60,000 nucleotides of DNA from Cryptomeria japonica (taxonomy: Eukaryota; Streptophyta; Pinopsida; Cupressales; Cupressaceae): the NCBI RefSeq assembly GCF_030272615.1, contig NC_081410.1, forward strand, positions 256,233,533 through 256,293,532, read 5' to 3'. The translations under genes were made by a program, and so were the position numbers. Below the pieces are notes generated by a model. It was given only the letters and a program-made list of their open reading frames with translations, made no database searches and was not told the DNA's origin. Below, in pieces: positions 22,231 through 34,032 of the stretch; position 1 is the first letter of the stretch, and every line of letters starts with the position of its first letter.

Positions 22231-23533
22231 CAAACCCTACCTTATGATCACCATGGGGAAACCCTTCTCTGACACTAAGGAATTCTACGATAGCTTCATC
22301 ATTCTCAAACTAGTCCAGACTTGGTGACTCTTCTTGCCGCTATTCAATTAAATGTGAATGTACAAGGGGTAAATCATTGACTTCCTCTACTGAAGAAGCC
22401 TATGACATCATGCATAATTGGTTATTCTAAACATGTTTTACTCATCTTGGGTGTACTAGTATATCCTTGTAGACAATGTCATCATCAATGAGTGGTTGGT
22501 TGTCATATGTTGTGTCTCTTGCTCGTGAGCTACTGTTATGAATAGATAGAAATTCATAATCGTGAGAATCTATCACACTTTTTATATGTGTTCCAGTGTC
22601 TGATGTTGTGTCACTTATCTCATCTTGTTCTTCACTAGGTGGAAGGGAAACTTCAGTTGTAGCAATATATAATGGAATTTGTCCATGATTTGTGGATCTC
22701 CTTTGTGTGTTGTAGACTCCCATCAATCCTAGTATATCACGTTCTAGCCTTTATTTTTTTGACTCATTTGGTAGAGCTAGGTTTGTTTCCCTTGGTAAGA
22801 GCATTGGCAGAATCCAAGTATTAGGCTCATTTATAGGTGCTAATCCAGTTTTTGTTACCACATTTGCTTGTGAAGATCTTTTAGGTACCATACTATTGGA
22901 TGATGCCACATTAGTTTCTTGTAAAAGATGTCTGAGATCTTCACCATCTGATTCCATACTAGGGTATGTTTCTTCTTTCTCACTTCTATGAGATGAAGGA
23001 TAAAATACCTGCATTGATAACTGATTTTGAGGTATATACTCTTATGCTAGTCTAGGCTTATTCAATATGTCAAGTGTCCATTGTCTTGCTTCTATTATCT
23101 TTGTAATGTGTTTATATTTTAACCCTTGATTCTTTGGGTTCTCTTGAGGTAAAACAGGTTCTATTCCTCCTTGTTTCTATAGTCCCAAGCCCATGGTACC
23201 ATCATACCCATGTTTTTGTAGCATTTTGAAACCATTACCATATTGATCTAAAGGTAACCTAGGTATTGGCATGTCATCTTCTTCCTTATATAACCATTGA
23301 TTGACATATTCATCTAGGGATTCTTCCTGTAATTCTCTCCATCTAATGAATGAGCATGAATCTGAGTATTTGACTATATCCTTTCCTTTATCATGTTTTA
23401 TAACTATAGTATGAGGTTTCCCAAAAGATCTAGGAGAAAGTGATAATTGTCTGACATTTGACGTACTTGAAATGGAATATTTTGCACAACCAACATCCTT
23501 AATATGTAAAGAAGATGTTGTAGGTGTATTTTT
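22231..23533 (-). pseudogene. pol: Polyprotein linker with G-patch motif, Tat-like element, broken
   Basis: Region between protease and RT on the minus strand. Near 23160-23235 it reads FKMLQKHGYDGTMGLGL then KQGGIEPV, a G-patch motif (glycine-rich RNA-binding module), which I recall from this part of some Tat polyproteins. Downstream is an acidic, serine-rich, likely disordered stretch (22442-23014) with a stop near 22754. It ends at the TSD of the nested copia element at 22226-22230. Confidence 0.7.
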
Positions 23534-24472
23534 CTATGTTTTTGTAATTGTCAATGAGCCCATTTGTGTGGTAAGCGGGGCTTCTTGATTAATAGGTACT
23601 TGGTTATTTACACTTGCCTTTAAGTGATTACAATGTTGAAATGGGTTCGGATCACCGTGGATGGTGATTTCAATGTCATTGTATGGAAACTTAACACATT
23701 GGTGGAATGTCAAAGGTACGGCTTGCATGGCATGAATCCATGGGCGGCCTAATAGCATGTTATACCCCAGTTCTCTATCCAAGACCTGAAAACTAACCTC
23801 TGTTGTGGCAAGTCCTACTTGTACTAGTAGTGTAACCACACCTTTTGAAGGGTGTTCTTCATCATCATATGCCTTGATGTTTATTCTTTTTGTGGGACCT
23901 ATGTGAATTTCAAAATAGCCCAATGCCTTGACCAACCCTAATGTATAGATGTTAAGACCAACCCCTCCATCTATAAGTACTCTTTTGACTTTCTTCATAT
24001 GTATATAAGCCTCTAGATGTAATGGATCATTGTGAAAAGGTCTATCATTAGGAATATCTCATTCTATGAAAGCAATACAGGTAGAAGTGGACAGATTCCC
24101 TACCATGGATTGGAAAGTATTTTCGTCTATATCCCTGGCAACCACTGAGTCTTGAAGTGCTTTATCTAGGATAGCCCTGTGATTTGGTGATATGCACAAT
24201 AACTCAAAAAGGGATTTTTGTGTTGGGGTTTTCTTTAGTTGCTCAACCACATTATAGTTACCTACTATTGGTGACTGATTTGATGGCACTCCTTGTAAGG
24301 TCACTTTTGATCTACGTGTGATGATGACACAATCTTTATCTCTTGGATTTACTGTGATAGTAGCCACTATATTATCCCTTTTGAGGGATCTTGCTTCTTC
24401 ACAATATGTTGTACTATCAAGGTTTATTTCATATCCCATCTTATAATCATCATGTGGAATTCTGATGTTCAT
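23534..24472 (-). pseudogene. pol: Aspartic protease region of the Tat-like element, broken
   Basis: Retropepsin-like domain at 23534-23998: active-site region VLIDGGVGLNIYTL has DGG where DSG or DTG is usual, and YNMLLGRPWIHAMQAVPL is the conserved flap-distal LLGRPW block. The preceding segment (24059-24472) has the linker pattern VEQLKKTPTQKSLFELL and ends GNLSTSTCIAFIE. A cleavage enzyme for the polyprotein in the family. Frames are split by stops between 23998 and 24059. Confidence 0.88.
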
Positions 24473-24532
24473 GAATTGTGCTATAACCTCATTTTCTTCA
24501 AACCAACCTGAATATGGTGGTTCTTCCGACCC

Positions 24533-27500
24533 TCAGTCCATAAGACAAAGGTTCTCATCTTTATCATACCTTGGTGTTTCTAACATCATGCAAACTTGGT
24601 TATCACAGTTTTTCTCATCATCATAAATATTTATTGTGTCTCCTGAGCTGATAGCATGAATGGTATAGTCATATGAGACCTTTGTATAGTTAGCAGTGTT
24701 GTCTTGTGTTCCTGATGTTGATGCCTTACCTATGTCGTGTTTGACAAAAGGGTCTATAAAGATGGTGTGATTTGTGTTTGTCGGAGTTTTTTTTGTTTCC
24801 ACTATGATATCACCTTGATCTATCATATACTAAATTAGGTTCTTCAACTTATAGAAACTTGCAGTCTTCTGACCTTTTGTACGATGATAGTCACATAAAT
24901 CATTATCATTCCACTAGCTTGGTTTGAACGGACCTGGTTCATACACTCTGATTTCTGGAAAAGTGATCATATTGGTTTGTATCAATTTCTTTAACGTTGA
25001 TTCAATGGGCTTACCCAATGGTGTGTATTTCCTTCTTGGAGCATTCATTCATGGGAATCTTGTGTTTGTAGCTTGTGCAACGTTTGCATTTGTTGACACT
25101 GTGTTGTTTTTTGTATACATAATTTTACTCTGACTGGATGATTGAATTGGTCCTTGCAAAGATACAATTGGTTGAGCCATGTTAACTATATGGGCATCTA
25201 CAACACCATCATTAGTCACATTCTTGTTTCTTGACCAGAACTTGGATTTATCATTATTTGTGTTGTTTGTCGAAGCTCCATATTTTATGATACCTTGTTC
25301 TACAATTTCTTTCTCACATTTTAAAGTCTTTTTTAGCGATTTGTTTAAATGAGGTCAAACATTGCATTTGTATTGGGTACTTAATCTCTGGAATTAAGTT
25401 TTCTGAAAACATGTCAACTTGCTCAGTTTCAGGAATATTAGTCTTGCATCTTTGGTAGAGAGATCTCCATCTTTGTAAGAAGGATGTGAATGTTTCATTC
25501 TCATTTTTTTTGTAGCACATAGATCCATGAATGTAACTGGGATATCAATGTTATGTGAGAAATTTGCAATGAACTGTTTTGCTAGTTCACCCCATGATGT
25601 GATCATTGGTGGGAGGTGTGAAAACCACTCTAAAGAAGGACCTCTGAGACTTTTTGGAAACAATCTCATTAGATAGGTGTCCTCTTGTGCAAACTCTATA
25701 CATGCAATGAAAAATTCTCTGATGTGATCTCTAGGATCACCTTTCCCTCAATATCTGTCAAATTTCGGTGTTTCAAAATGTAGAGGGAAAGCAAGCATGT
25801 ACATTGTATGATCAAAGGGATAAGGATGTAAGTCTTGCATTGTATAACTCTTTTTGTCATTACAGGTTTGCATAGTTGTCACATGTTGTTGGATATTTTG
25901 CACATGTTGGGTTATAATTTCCGTTTGAGTCAATGGTGCATTTTGCATTTGTATGTTTCCTACAAAAGGATTTGTGGTAGTATAAATAGGAGCTTGTTGA
26001 AATGTACCATGACTTTAATTTTGTGTGTTGTGGCTTCTACTAGGTGTTATAAAATAATAACATTGTGATCCCATGTTTGGTTGGGTTGTACTCATTATAT
26101 TAGCGGAACTTGGATTTATGTTCTAATGATTGTATGTGGAACCTATTGAGTGAGACACCAGAGGTTGTGTTGCACTTCTCATATGGGAAACATGTGAGGC
26201 TTGTGTTTGACTTGGTGCCGAAACACTTGGCATTGTTGGTGCAGTTTGAGAGGCTATAATAGTCTTCATTTGTGCACTAACATTCATTGTTGAGGATGAT
26301 GCACTTGCTTGAGAGCTTGTGTTTGACACCAAAGTTGCTTGAGTTGACGATGTTGATGCATTTTGGGAGAAACTTGAATTCATAGCTTATGTTTGTGTTA
26401 CATTGGGTAGTTGACTGCTAATTTGACCTAAGGTAATTCCTGGTGGTAAGATCGTTGTGACATAAAAAACTTCATGTAATTTGGTACCATTTTGTAATAA
26501 CAAAGAAAGATATCTATCTATATAATTGTTTATAAGGGCATTTAGAATCATAAGAACGTGTGGGTCATGTTGAGATGACTCAATTTCTTCATGTGTTAAG
26601 TGTTTTTGTAGTTCTTGTATTATTGGCATGCTATAGGGATTTGAGTGTTGATAGTTTTGACTATTTGATATACCCATGTTCCAAGTAGGCCTAATTGGCG
26701 GGTCATTGTTTGAATCCATTTTACTCTTTGCCTTTTGTGACCTTGTGACGGGCTTTTAAGACTTCTATATGAGGACACATAAGACCTAATGAAAGACGAT
26801 GAAATACCTTGGGTATGAATGCAAGAATCTAGACCAAAATGTGATGTATACAAAACTAGACCTAACTCTCTATTGGGGATTAGGACATGGAGCCTGTTGA
26901 ATACTTTGTTGAGATTTTTGTAATGCAAGTTTTTCAAGTTCTTGTCTAAGGAGTTCTGCTGCAATTTCTGTTGGTATTTCGGATATGTTGATATGGTTTT
27001 GTCATTGATGTCAACACTTGTCAACACTTGTCAACCTTATCAGCACTTGGAGATCTTTGGTTTTATTCACCGGCACGTCAGTGACTTATGCATAGTCATC
27101 GGTATTTGGTTCATCGGCAGGTTATATTGTTCACCAACACTTGGAATGACTTGGAGACTACTTGGTTATGTCAAAGACATTATTCAATCACTTGGTTTTG
27201 GCGATTTGGTTATTGGTCTATTCAGGTTTCCATATTTATTGTTACCGACAAATAGGTCCAGGTTATGCACCGGCAAACATATCTATTCCAGATCAGCATG
27301 GCACATTATGGAGATGATTTATTATTATTGTAAATGCATTGAGCCAACATGATGCATCACATAATAATTTATTTGTAATTTATTTTATTGTAATATCTTC
27401 TAGTAAGACGACCTATTCAATTGGTCTTAGGTTATGGTATAAATGTAAGATCTCATTTGTGAGATTGATATGTGATAAGAAAAGGATTGTAATAAGCTAT

Positions 27501-28202
27501 ATGCAAAAATAAGCAGAGCTACACACGCAGCCATCATTTGAAGATTGAAGGAAGGTTTTTGTGAAGGCAATTAGAGCTAAACTAGTACTGAATCCAACAT
27601 ATGAAGATGCTATTTTATGCAGTACATTATCATTGGATTTAACCATCCAATTGTAGTCAGTGTGACTCCCATTTTGTGATTGAGCAGTGAGCTCTAGGCA
27701 GTTGGCCTTTCTGCATGTGCAGACTCCATATTGTACACACATACTATCTGTAGTAGTATCATTTGATTGTGGGTAAGGCTTCCCACTATGGTTTTTCCCC
27801 TTACAGGATTTCCACGTACAAATATTTGTGTTATGTGTTGTGGATGTTTTTGTCTTTCTGTTTCATACATTAATCTTTACCAGTACTATAATTAACTGAT
27901 AAAACTGTTTACTGACATTAAGCATTAAGTTTTGGTTAAGTTAAATTTTGGTTGAATTTATTGGACAACTGATTCACACCCCCCCCTCTCAGTTGTCTCC
28001 AAGACCTAACAATTTCTCTATCAATTTTGTGGGCAATCTTATACTCTCTATCTAGTTCAATCTTGACTCCTATATACTGAGGTGCACTTGTCTTTAATTA
28101 TCAAGCCAAGTTATATAAACCGTTAATGATTTCTCATTGACCGTTGTTCAACACTAGATTAGGTTGCTCGAAGGGGAGCAAACCATCACCTGGTAGACCC
28201 AT
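24533..28202 (-). pseudogene. gag: gag of the Tat-like element, broken and split by a solo LTR
   Basis: The minus-strand frame starts around MGLPGDGLLPFEQPNL (28202) and continues with YKIAHKIDREIAAELLRQEL across the solo LTR at 26969-28011. It then runs in one frame from MDSNNDPPIRP (26719) through a Ser/Thr/Gln-rich stretch to the capsid (PF03732-like): LFPKSLRGPSLEWFSHLPP and PVTFMDLCATKK, then NETFTSFLQRWRSLYQRCK after a frameshift near 25520. A degenerate zinc motif is at 24838-24910 (CDYHRTKGQKTASF), having lost the H and C kept in the gag-only element. Several stops read as CAG-to-TAG or CGA-to-TGA. Confidence 0.88.
26969..28011 (+). mobile_element. Solo LTR, copia type
   Basis: 1043 bp, TGTTGGTATTTCGG to CCTAACA, with the TSD ATTTC at 26964-26968 and 28012-28016. 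It has TATAAAT at 27438-27444, GGTTTTTCCCC near 27790 and the C-run before CTCTCAG near 27980, all as in the other plus-strand copia LTRs here. It interrupts the N-terminal part of gag. Confidence 0.92.
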
Positions 28203-28419
28203 TAAGACACATGCTATGACTTTCTAGGATAATTATGCAAATGATGACAGACTATAACAAACGTATATGGAGTCTAAACAAGGACTAAAATGAAGATTAT
28301 GATGATACTAGAATGGACTAGGATGCTAATAGGACACAAATAATGACTTTCTAAGAACTATGTAAAACGTACGCAAGGACTTATGTGGAGATTACAACGA
28401 TGTAAATGGGAACTTTATG

Positions 28420-28690
28420 AGGATGAAAATGAGGACGAGGCCAAGACTTATGCAAAGAAAGGACATAAATAAGGACTATAATGAGGACAATAATGAGGAT
28501 GATGAAAGGATTTATGAAAAGTAAGGACATAAGTGAGGACTATAATGAGGATGATGTAAGGAATTATGCAAAGTAAGGACGTAAATGAGGACGATAGGAT
28601 GGTAATGAGGATGATGTAAGGACTTATGCAAAGTAAGGACGTAAATAAGGACTATAATGAGGATGATAATAAGGACTATGCAAACCCTAA
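28420..28690. repeat. Tandem repeat, about 60-bp unit, about four copies
   Basis: Units contain TTATGCAAAGTAAGGAC, GTAAATAAGGAC and ATAATGAGGATGAT, with purine-rich GGAC words recurring every 15-20 bp. Lies in the Tat leader. Confidence 0.8.
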
Positions 28691-29649
28691 GGACTCTAAG
28701 AAAACCTATGGTCACAATAATGTAAAATTTTGGACTTTGTTGGACTGTCTGATGTTTCAAGATAGACTTTATTTCAAATAACTCTGTTTGTAGGACAAGT
28801 CTTTTTTCAATTCTGAGAACACTGCCTAAAGATAAGTATAGATGGATGAACTGTGTTTTCACAAACTTTGAGAATTCTAAGGTACGTAAGGTAGGGCCTA
28901 AAATAGCCCAAATACTGACTCAATACTGGTTCAACACATCGATACATACAAAAATACAGAAGACAATCTTAGGTTGGATAGTAAAAACCCTTCAATGCCC
29001 CCCCCAGCAAAATATTGAAACAAGATGAACAGATAGAGAGTTTGGCAGCACTGGCTCCACTCCGGGACACATACTTCTCAGGCATGCCAGTCTCTCTTAC
29101 CCTGAAGATCTAAAGATCTTATCACCAAGGAATTTCTATCTCATCATGCAAGGTACATGGAGGGTATCTATGGGGTACGATCCACACACCTAAAACTAAT
29201 AAATGTGGGATTTGGGCTACTAAGTTGGTTATTATTGTAAGTTTTGAGGGATCTCGATCCAACAATAGATTCTCAGAGAAAGCCACTTAAGGCTTTAGTT
29301 AAGCTTATCGGTGCAAGGAAGGGCCCCACATACGTCGAATTCACTCAACACTCTAGCCGCCTGACCAATATATTTATATAGCAGCTTGAAAAACCTGTTG
29401 GAGAGTACACTGGGAGAGATGATATCCCCAACACATACCAATTTGAAGTACCTCTGTGGGGTGATGAAATCCCCAGTCAAAGATACCCCTCACTACTAAA
29501 AGAAAAAGTGGGTGTCGTTATCACCTTTGCCTCTCTCCCAAGACCCTGAAGGTGGGTGGAAAGGTAATTAATGCAACAATAGGTCCACCCAAGACACAAA
29601 AAAGTTGTTTTTCCCTTATATATCGCAATGTGTGATGTATTCTATTCAT

Positions 29650-29945
29650 AAGGAAGATTCATGTCAATTTTAAAGCCCAAAGTAAGGTGTGAGATACGCA
29701 TGTGCATGTCTATTTTAAACACCAAAGTGAAGTGTGAGATCATACATGTCAATTTTAATCCCAAGATTTATTTTAAGCACCAAGATGAAGTGTGAGATCA
29801 TGTATGTCAATTTTAAACCCAAGATTTATTTTAATTACCAAGATGAAGTGTGAGATCATGCATGTCAATTTTAATTCCAAGATTTATTTTAAGCACCAAG
29901 ATGAAGTGTGAGATCATGCATGTCAATTTTAAACCCAAAATCCAA
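29650..29945. repeat. Tandem repeat, about 60-bp unit, four to five copies
   Basis: Unit includes ATGTCAATTTTAA, CCAAGATTTATTTTAA and AAGATGAAGTGTGAGATC. The two downstream units are nearly identical. One related unit (TTTTAAAGCACCAATTCGAA) occurs at 45470 in the gag-only element's leader. Confidence 0.85.
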
Positions 29946-30107
29946 AAGTGAGTTAACCCTAAAGGATCCTACAATCAAATTGTTAGTAGTTTCCAAAATA
30001 ATCTGGGATGATCAAGCCTTCTCTGTAATTTCACCATACACTGCAAACAGGGAATCAATAACCAGAAAAACACACAGAAAACCAAAAAACAAAAAGTCAA
30101 ACTATTT

Positions 30108-30240
30108 ATTAAACGAATGCATGATAATATTTGAACGAATGCGTAATGATAACTGCATGAATGCGTAATAAAAATTGCATGAATGCGTAAATCTGACAGG
30201 GCGAATGTGTGAAACTGACAGGACGAATATGTGATAGATA
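30108..30240. repeat. Short tandem repeat, about 20-bp unit
   Basis: Five to six copies of a unit like TGCATGAATGCGTAATAA, the last copies diverged to CGAATGTGTGA. Further isolated copies occur at 30650-30770. Confidence 0.7.
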
Positions 30241-30288
30241 ATTAGAAAATTAAAAAACCCTACCAAAAGTATAAACTTCACCAGAAAC

Positions 30289-30525
30289 CTACAAAACAGA
30301 ATGTCGAACCCTAGTCAGATCTCTCATCAACCATTCTATATTAATCAAGTCATATTTCACTATGTATGATAGAACAAGGTTGTTGTATCTGTCAATAGCT
30401 TCTTGGTCCTCTAGGTCTTGTATTCTATTTTTTGCCTTTAGGATTCACTGGTAATTTATGGCTTGCCTCCTTTGTTTTGTTGTTCTTTGAGCACCTAAAA
30501 TATTAAACTTTACCTTATGTGCCAT
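30289..30525 (-). pseudogene. Short ORF upstream of gag in the Tat-like element, one in-frame stop
   Basis: Reads MAHKVKFNILGAQRTTKQ from 30525, has a TGA at codon 27, then IQDLEDQEAIDRYNNLVL and LINIEWLMRDLTRVRHS to TAG at 30289-30291, 79 codons in all. Ogre elements carry an extra ORF upstream of gag; this could be a reduced counterpart. The protein is charged and helical; no domain recognised. Confidence 0.35.
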
Positions 30526-30865
30526 GAGATATTATATTGAAATCATCATATAAGGATAAAAAATCTTCATATTTGTAGAATTTAGACAGGATAGAGAATT
30601 AAAAATCATAAAAATGAAAAAAAAACAGAATGCCTAATTATGAATAATGAATGCATAATGATGTCTAGATGAATGTGTGATAAGATCTGCACGAATATGT
30701 AACCCTGACTACACAAATGCATGAGGTTGTCTATGAGATTGTGTGATCATGTCTAAATGAATGCGTGATGTTTAAATCCGACTTTGAAATCTGTACAAAA
30801 CCTACAAACAAATATGAAAATCCTGTCAAAAGAAAAAAGAAAAATAGAGGGTTAATTAGTTGTTG

Positions 30866-30883
30866 TTCATGTCGGGTTCACCA
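30866..30883 (-). other. Primer-binding site of the Tat-like element
   Basis: On the minus strand TGGTGAACCCGACATGAA starts 3 bases inside the 5' LTR. It begins with TGG, as expected for pairing to a tRNA CCA end. I could not name the tRNA with confidence. Confidence 0.75.
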
Positions 30884-30886
30884 AAA

Positions 30887-32021
30887 TGTATATGCTTGAA
30901 ATCATCATTGCTAAAAAGGAAATAAGGAAAATCATGAATTCCTTAACTATTCAAGCAATCCAAACATAAACCAATGAAATAGATGCATAATAGAATCAAA
31001 TTAAACAATATAAAACTCCATATTCTGCATCATGGCTTCCATTGTTCTACTCTTCTTTGTGGTATGATGGCTCTCAGATATCATGCAGGCAACCTGCAAT
31101 TGACACAAATAATTGAAGTTCGTGATTATTGAAAATGGAGAGTGAATGCTGAATTTATAGATTTTTGGGTGAGATTGATTGAGAGGTGAACTTAGGTGAG
31201 CTCACATGTTGATTGATAGTTGAACTATTCATTCATAGGTTGAACTAAATAGATTGAATAGATAATTGAGTTAACTAATTGAGAAAAAAGTTGATTGAAA
31301 GATGAAAAAGAATAATTGGAGGAGAATTACAAAATGATGCAATTAATCAATTAATTGAATTGATCAATTAAAATAGATGGAATAGTTAATTGATTTGAAG
31401 CTTTTTGGAAAAAAGCAAAGTGGAAGATAGAAATAGAGATTGGAAAGATAATGATTTAATTAATTAATTTAGCATGTGCTTGCACTTTGACTTTGATTTT
31501 CAATTTGATCTTTGCATGATATTTAATTCAATTTGTCATTTGAATATATTTAGAACTTTGACTTTGATTTTCAATTTGATTTTTGAAATCACGCACATGT
31601 ATTTGAATTTAGAAAAAATTAGAAGAACATGAATTTGAATTTGAATTAGAAGAATTAATGAAATTAAATGAAATTAGAATTTGGGGATTGGGAATTAGAA
31701 TTTGAAGAATTAATTAGTTAATTAAATAATTTTAAAAAACTATTTAATTATTTAAAAAGTGAATTTAATTAAATAATAAAGATTATTTAAATTAAAGAAT
31801 TTACAATCACAATTAATTAAATAATTAATATTTAATTAATATTTAGAAAAGGGTTAATGATTAATTGATTAGAGATAGAAATAGAATAATTAGTAAGATG
31901 ATGAAGAAATATGAATTTAGAAGAATAAGATTAATTAGATTAATTAAATAGTTAAAGAATTATTTAATCAATTAGAGGAATAACTAGTATGTGATTAATG
32001 AGACATTTTTAGGTGTCTACA
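30887..32021 (-). repeat. 5' LTR of the 26 kb Tat-like element
   Basis: 1135 bp, TGTATATGC to GTGTCTACA on the plus strand, followed by the TSD AACAA. A likely TATA box is on the minus strand at 31151-31159 (TATAAATTC), conserved at 5902-5910 in the other LTR, which would place U3 at about 870 bp. Confidence 0.93.
31151..31159 (-). promoter_or_regulatory. Putative TATA box of the Tat-like element
   Basis: TATAAATTC in the 5' LTR, conserved in position in the 3' LTR. Would drive the full-length RNA; sequence-based only. Confidence 0.5.
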
Positions 32022-32026
32022 AACAA

Positions 32027-33522
32027 TATAAAAGATAAGCCAAGGGGGTTTGTGATGTCCTAATATATAAGACAAATCCACACAAGTTTGGGCGTTCAAT
32101 TCCCTAAGACTAATTAATTGTTCCCAATATATCATGGGTTGATGAATTGGAACAAATTGTCTACCCTTTAAACAATTATTAGGGTCATAATTCTAGGAAT
32201 CACAAATGAGATCAAGGCCTTGGAAAGCCAATTTGGTTGTTAACAATAATTTTGCTTTACTTTTTTTTCAAAATGATTCCCCTAAAGGTAATTTGGGTTT
32301 TATATATCATGATTTTCCCTTACCCTGCTCCTATTTGGCCATCAACTACAAAGAGTTGTCTGAATAATTCAAGGGCTAGGACTCTATCTGTTACATATGT
32401 GAGAAACCAAAAGGGATCTTCCTTGAATACATGCAAATAGATCATAGTAAAGGTGACACCATAAAACTATTCACATCAGAGATTTCTCTCAATCAACCAA
32501 TGAATTTTCTCATCTGAGACCCTAGCACAAAGCATCTATAATTCTCTAAAAACAAGGGAAAAAAATTGGTTTGCAAAAGCATAATAATCATGGGCTGCAA
32601 ACAAAAGAAGGGTCCATATAATATTTTGATTTCTTCTCCCTAAAGCATCAATAACATTTAACTGCATATAACAATTCCTTTGGAAGAAAGAGAGATTATG
32701 ATATAAAATCATGTGTACCATTGAGAAAGAAGAATACCTAAACTTAGATTAAGTAGCATAACCCTGCAACCACTCTATCATCCTTTCTGTAATAATATCC
32801 ATAAAATCTAGTCTAAATTGGCCTCTATATGAGCAATTATTGTATCCTAGGGCAACTTGAAATTCTTCAACATAATCTTCAAACTATAGGCCATAAATTA
32901 AGACCATCATTGAGAAGACATCTTGTAAATTTATGAGAAAACATTATATGGGTAGGAAAGGTGGGCATTTCTATTTCATTTCTCCCTCGTTTGAGATTAG
33001 AATTAAGGAAATTGAGCTTCTCCCTTCTATGCTCAAAATAATATTCCATCTTGTTTAGATCAAACCCTTCAATACCAACTAAATTAGGAGGAATACATAA
33101 AATTTTCCTAATAACTTCTACACTGATAACAACTTGGATTTCTCCTTTCAGAATGGTATTTGACCAAAGATTGAAGATTGATGCATATGCTTGCACCAAA
33201 TCAAGACATGGGTGTACTAATGGGATGATAAATTATGGAATCCCAGAGCACCATAAATGGATTCTAGTGGAATAAAAATTTCCTTCATTTTCCTTTTTCC
33301 ACTTTCTATTTAAAGCACCTTCTCAAAGATTTTTAGGATTTTTTTGAAGTCTTGGGTTAAAAATCTCGTTTGCAAAACCTTCTGCTAGGGTTGGGTTGAC
33401 AATATTATTTTGTTGTACATGATCCAATTTCCTGGCACCCTCTAACTAATTTCTTATAGGCATATGAGAAGAAGCATTTGATATGTCTGCAAAAACATCA
33501 GTGAGGAAAGATAAAGCCATTT
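32027..33522 (-). pseudogene. Sense ORF downstream of INT, N-terminal part (unknown function)
   Basis: From about 33522 the minus strand reads MALSFLTDVFADISNASSHM, then a 106-residue open stretch (32879-33199) with GEIQVVISVEVIRKILCIPP and FPTHIMFSHKFTRCLLNDGL. Broken segments such as MVHMILYHNLSFFQRNCY and IIWTLLLFAAHDYYAFANQF continue to the TSD at 32022-32026. The strand-helix pattern around VEVIRKI recalls the plant-transposon-protein type lobes found in some plant retroelements, but this is a weak impression. The ORF resumes at 5632. Same orientation as pol, so a post-integrase ORF. Confidence 0.5.
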
Positions 33523-34032
33523 GAACATTGAGATTAAACCTTGTTAAAAAACTATATAAGAAGATCATCTTCGTAGATGTTGCTCACAACTATCTTCTAA
33601 CTACTTTCTCTTCTCTATACCTTCTCACAATCTTATGCTTTTCTCTAGCTCGGTGCATGCACAATGTGTAACAATAGGGAATGATGGTTTTTGAAAGCTT
33701 TGTTATTAATCGAAACTATCACTTTTGGGAAAAATATTCAATATTAAATGAGGAAGAAATAATGACCCATAACACTGCCACTTGAGAAAAACCATGCCTT
33801 GAAAGCCGTTACAGAACATATAATAGAAGTGAGCAATTAAAACATAGACTTAAGATGACATATAACAATCATATCATCATATTTCAAAGAAATCAAGAAA
33901 TATGGTGGCAACACCTCAAACCTAAATGGCCTTAGCAGCCTGTACCCTCAGGGCACTTACTAAAAAGGAAAGACAACACACAACTCAAGAAAACCTAACT
34001 ACCCATTTATAATCCCAAGAAGAGATGGCCCT
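33523..34032 (-). other. Spacer between integrase and the extra ORF
   Basis: No coding frame seen. It includes a run of hydrophobic fragments with stops but nothing consistent. Could hold a splice site or promoter for the following ORF; nothing in the sequence decides this. Confidence 0.35.

Larger units (their letters stand above)
28203..30865 (-). other. Leader (5' untranslated) region of the Tat-like element
   Basis: About 2.7 kb between PBS and gag. It contains three tandem-repeat blocks, a short decayed ORF and, near 29040-29110, a conserved-looking block (CACTGGCTCCACTCCGGGAC) that resembles the leader of the gag-only element near 44980 (CCACTAGCTCCACCCTCGGC). Long repeat-rich leaders are usual in Tat elements. 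Confidence 0.6.
5638..32021 (-). mobile_element. Tat/Ogre-like Ty3/gypsy LTR retrotransposon, 26.4 kb with four nested insertions
   Basis: Two related LTRs (5638-6888 and 30887-32021) bound the element, and the 5-bp TSD AACAA lies at 5633-5637 and 32022-32026. It runs on the minus strand: 5' LTR, PBS (30866-30883), long leader with tandem repeats, gag, protease, G-patch linker, RT, RNase H, a second archaeal-type RNase H, integrase, a long 3' region with an antisense ORF, PPT, 3' LTR. The dual RNase H order RH-aRNH-INT, the large size and an antisense 3' ORF are known traits of the Tat lineage (Ogre, Retand, Grande). Subtracting the nested insertions and their duplicated target sites leaves about 18.0 kb. 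All genes are broken by stops and frameshifts. Confidence 0.92.

Noticed and set aside
29600-30240. CRISPR-like array of short repeats
   Set aside because: Repeat units are contiguous tandem repeats without unique spacers, in a plant retrotransposon leader.
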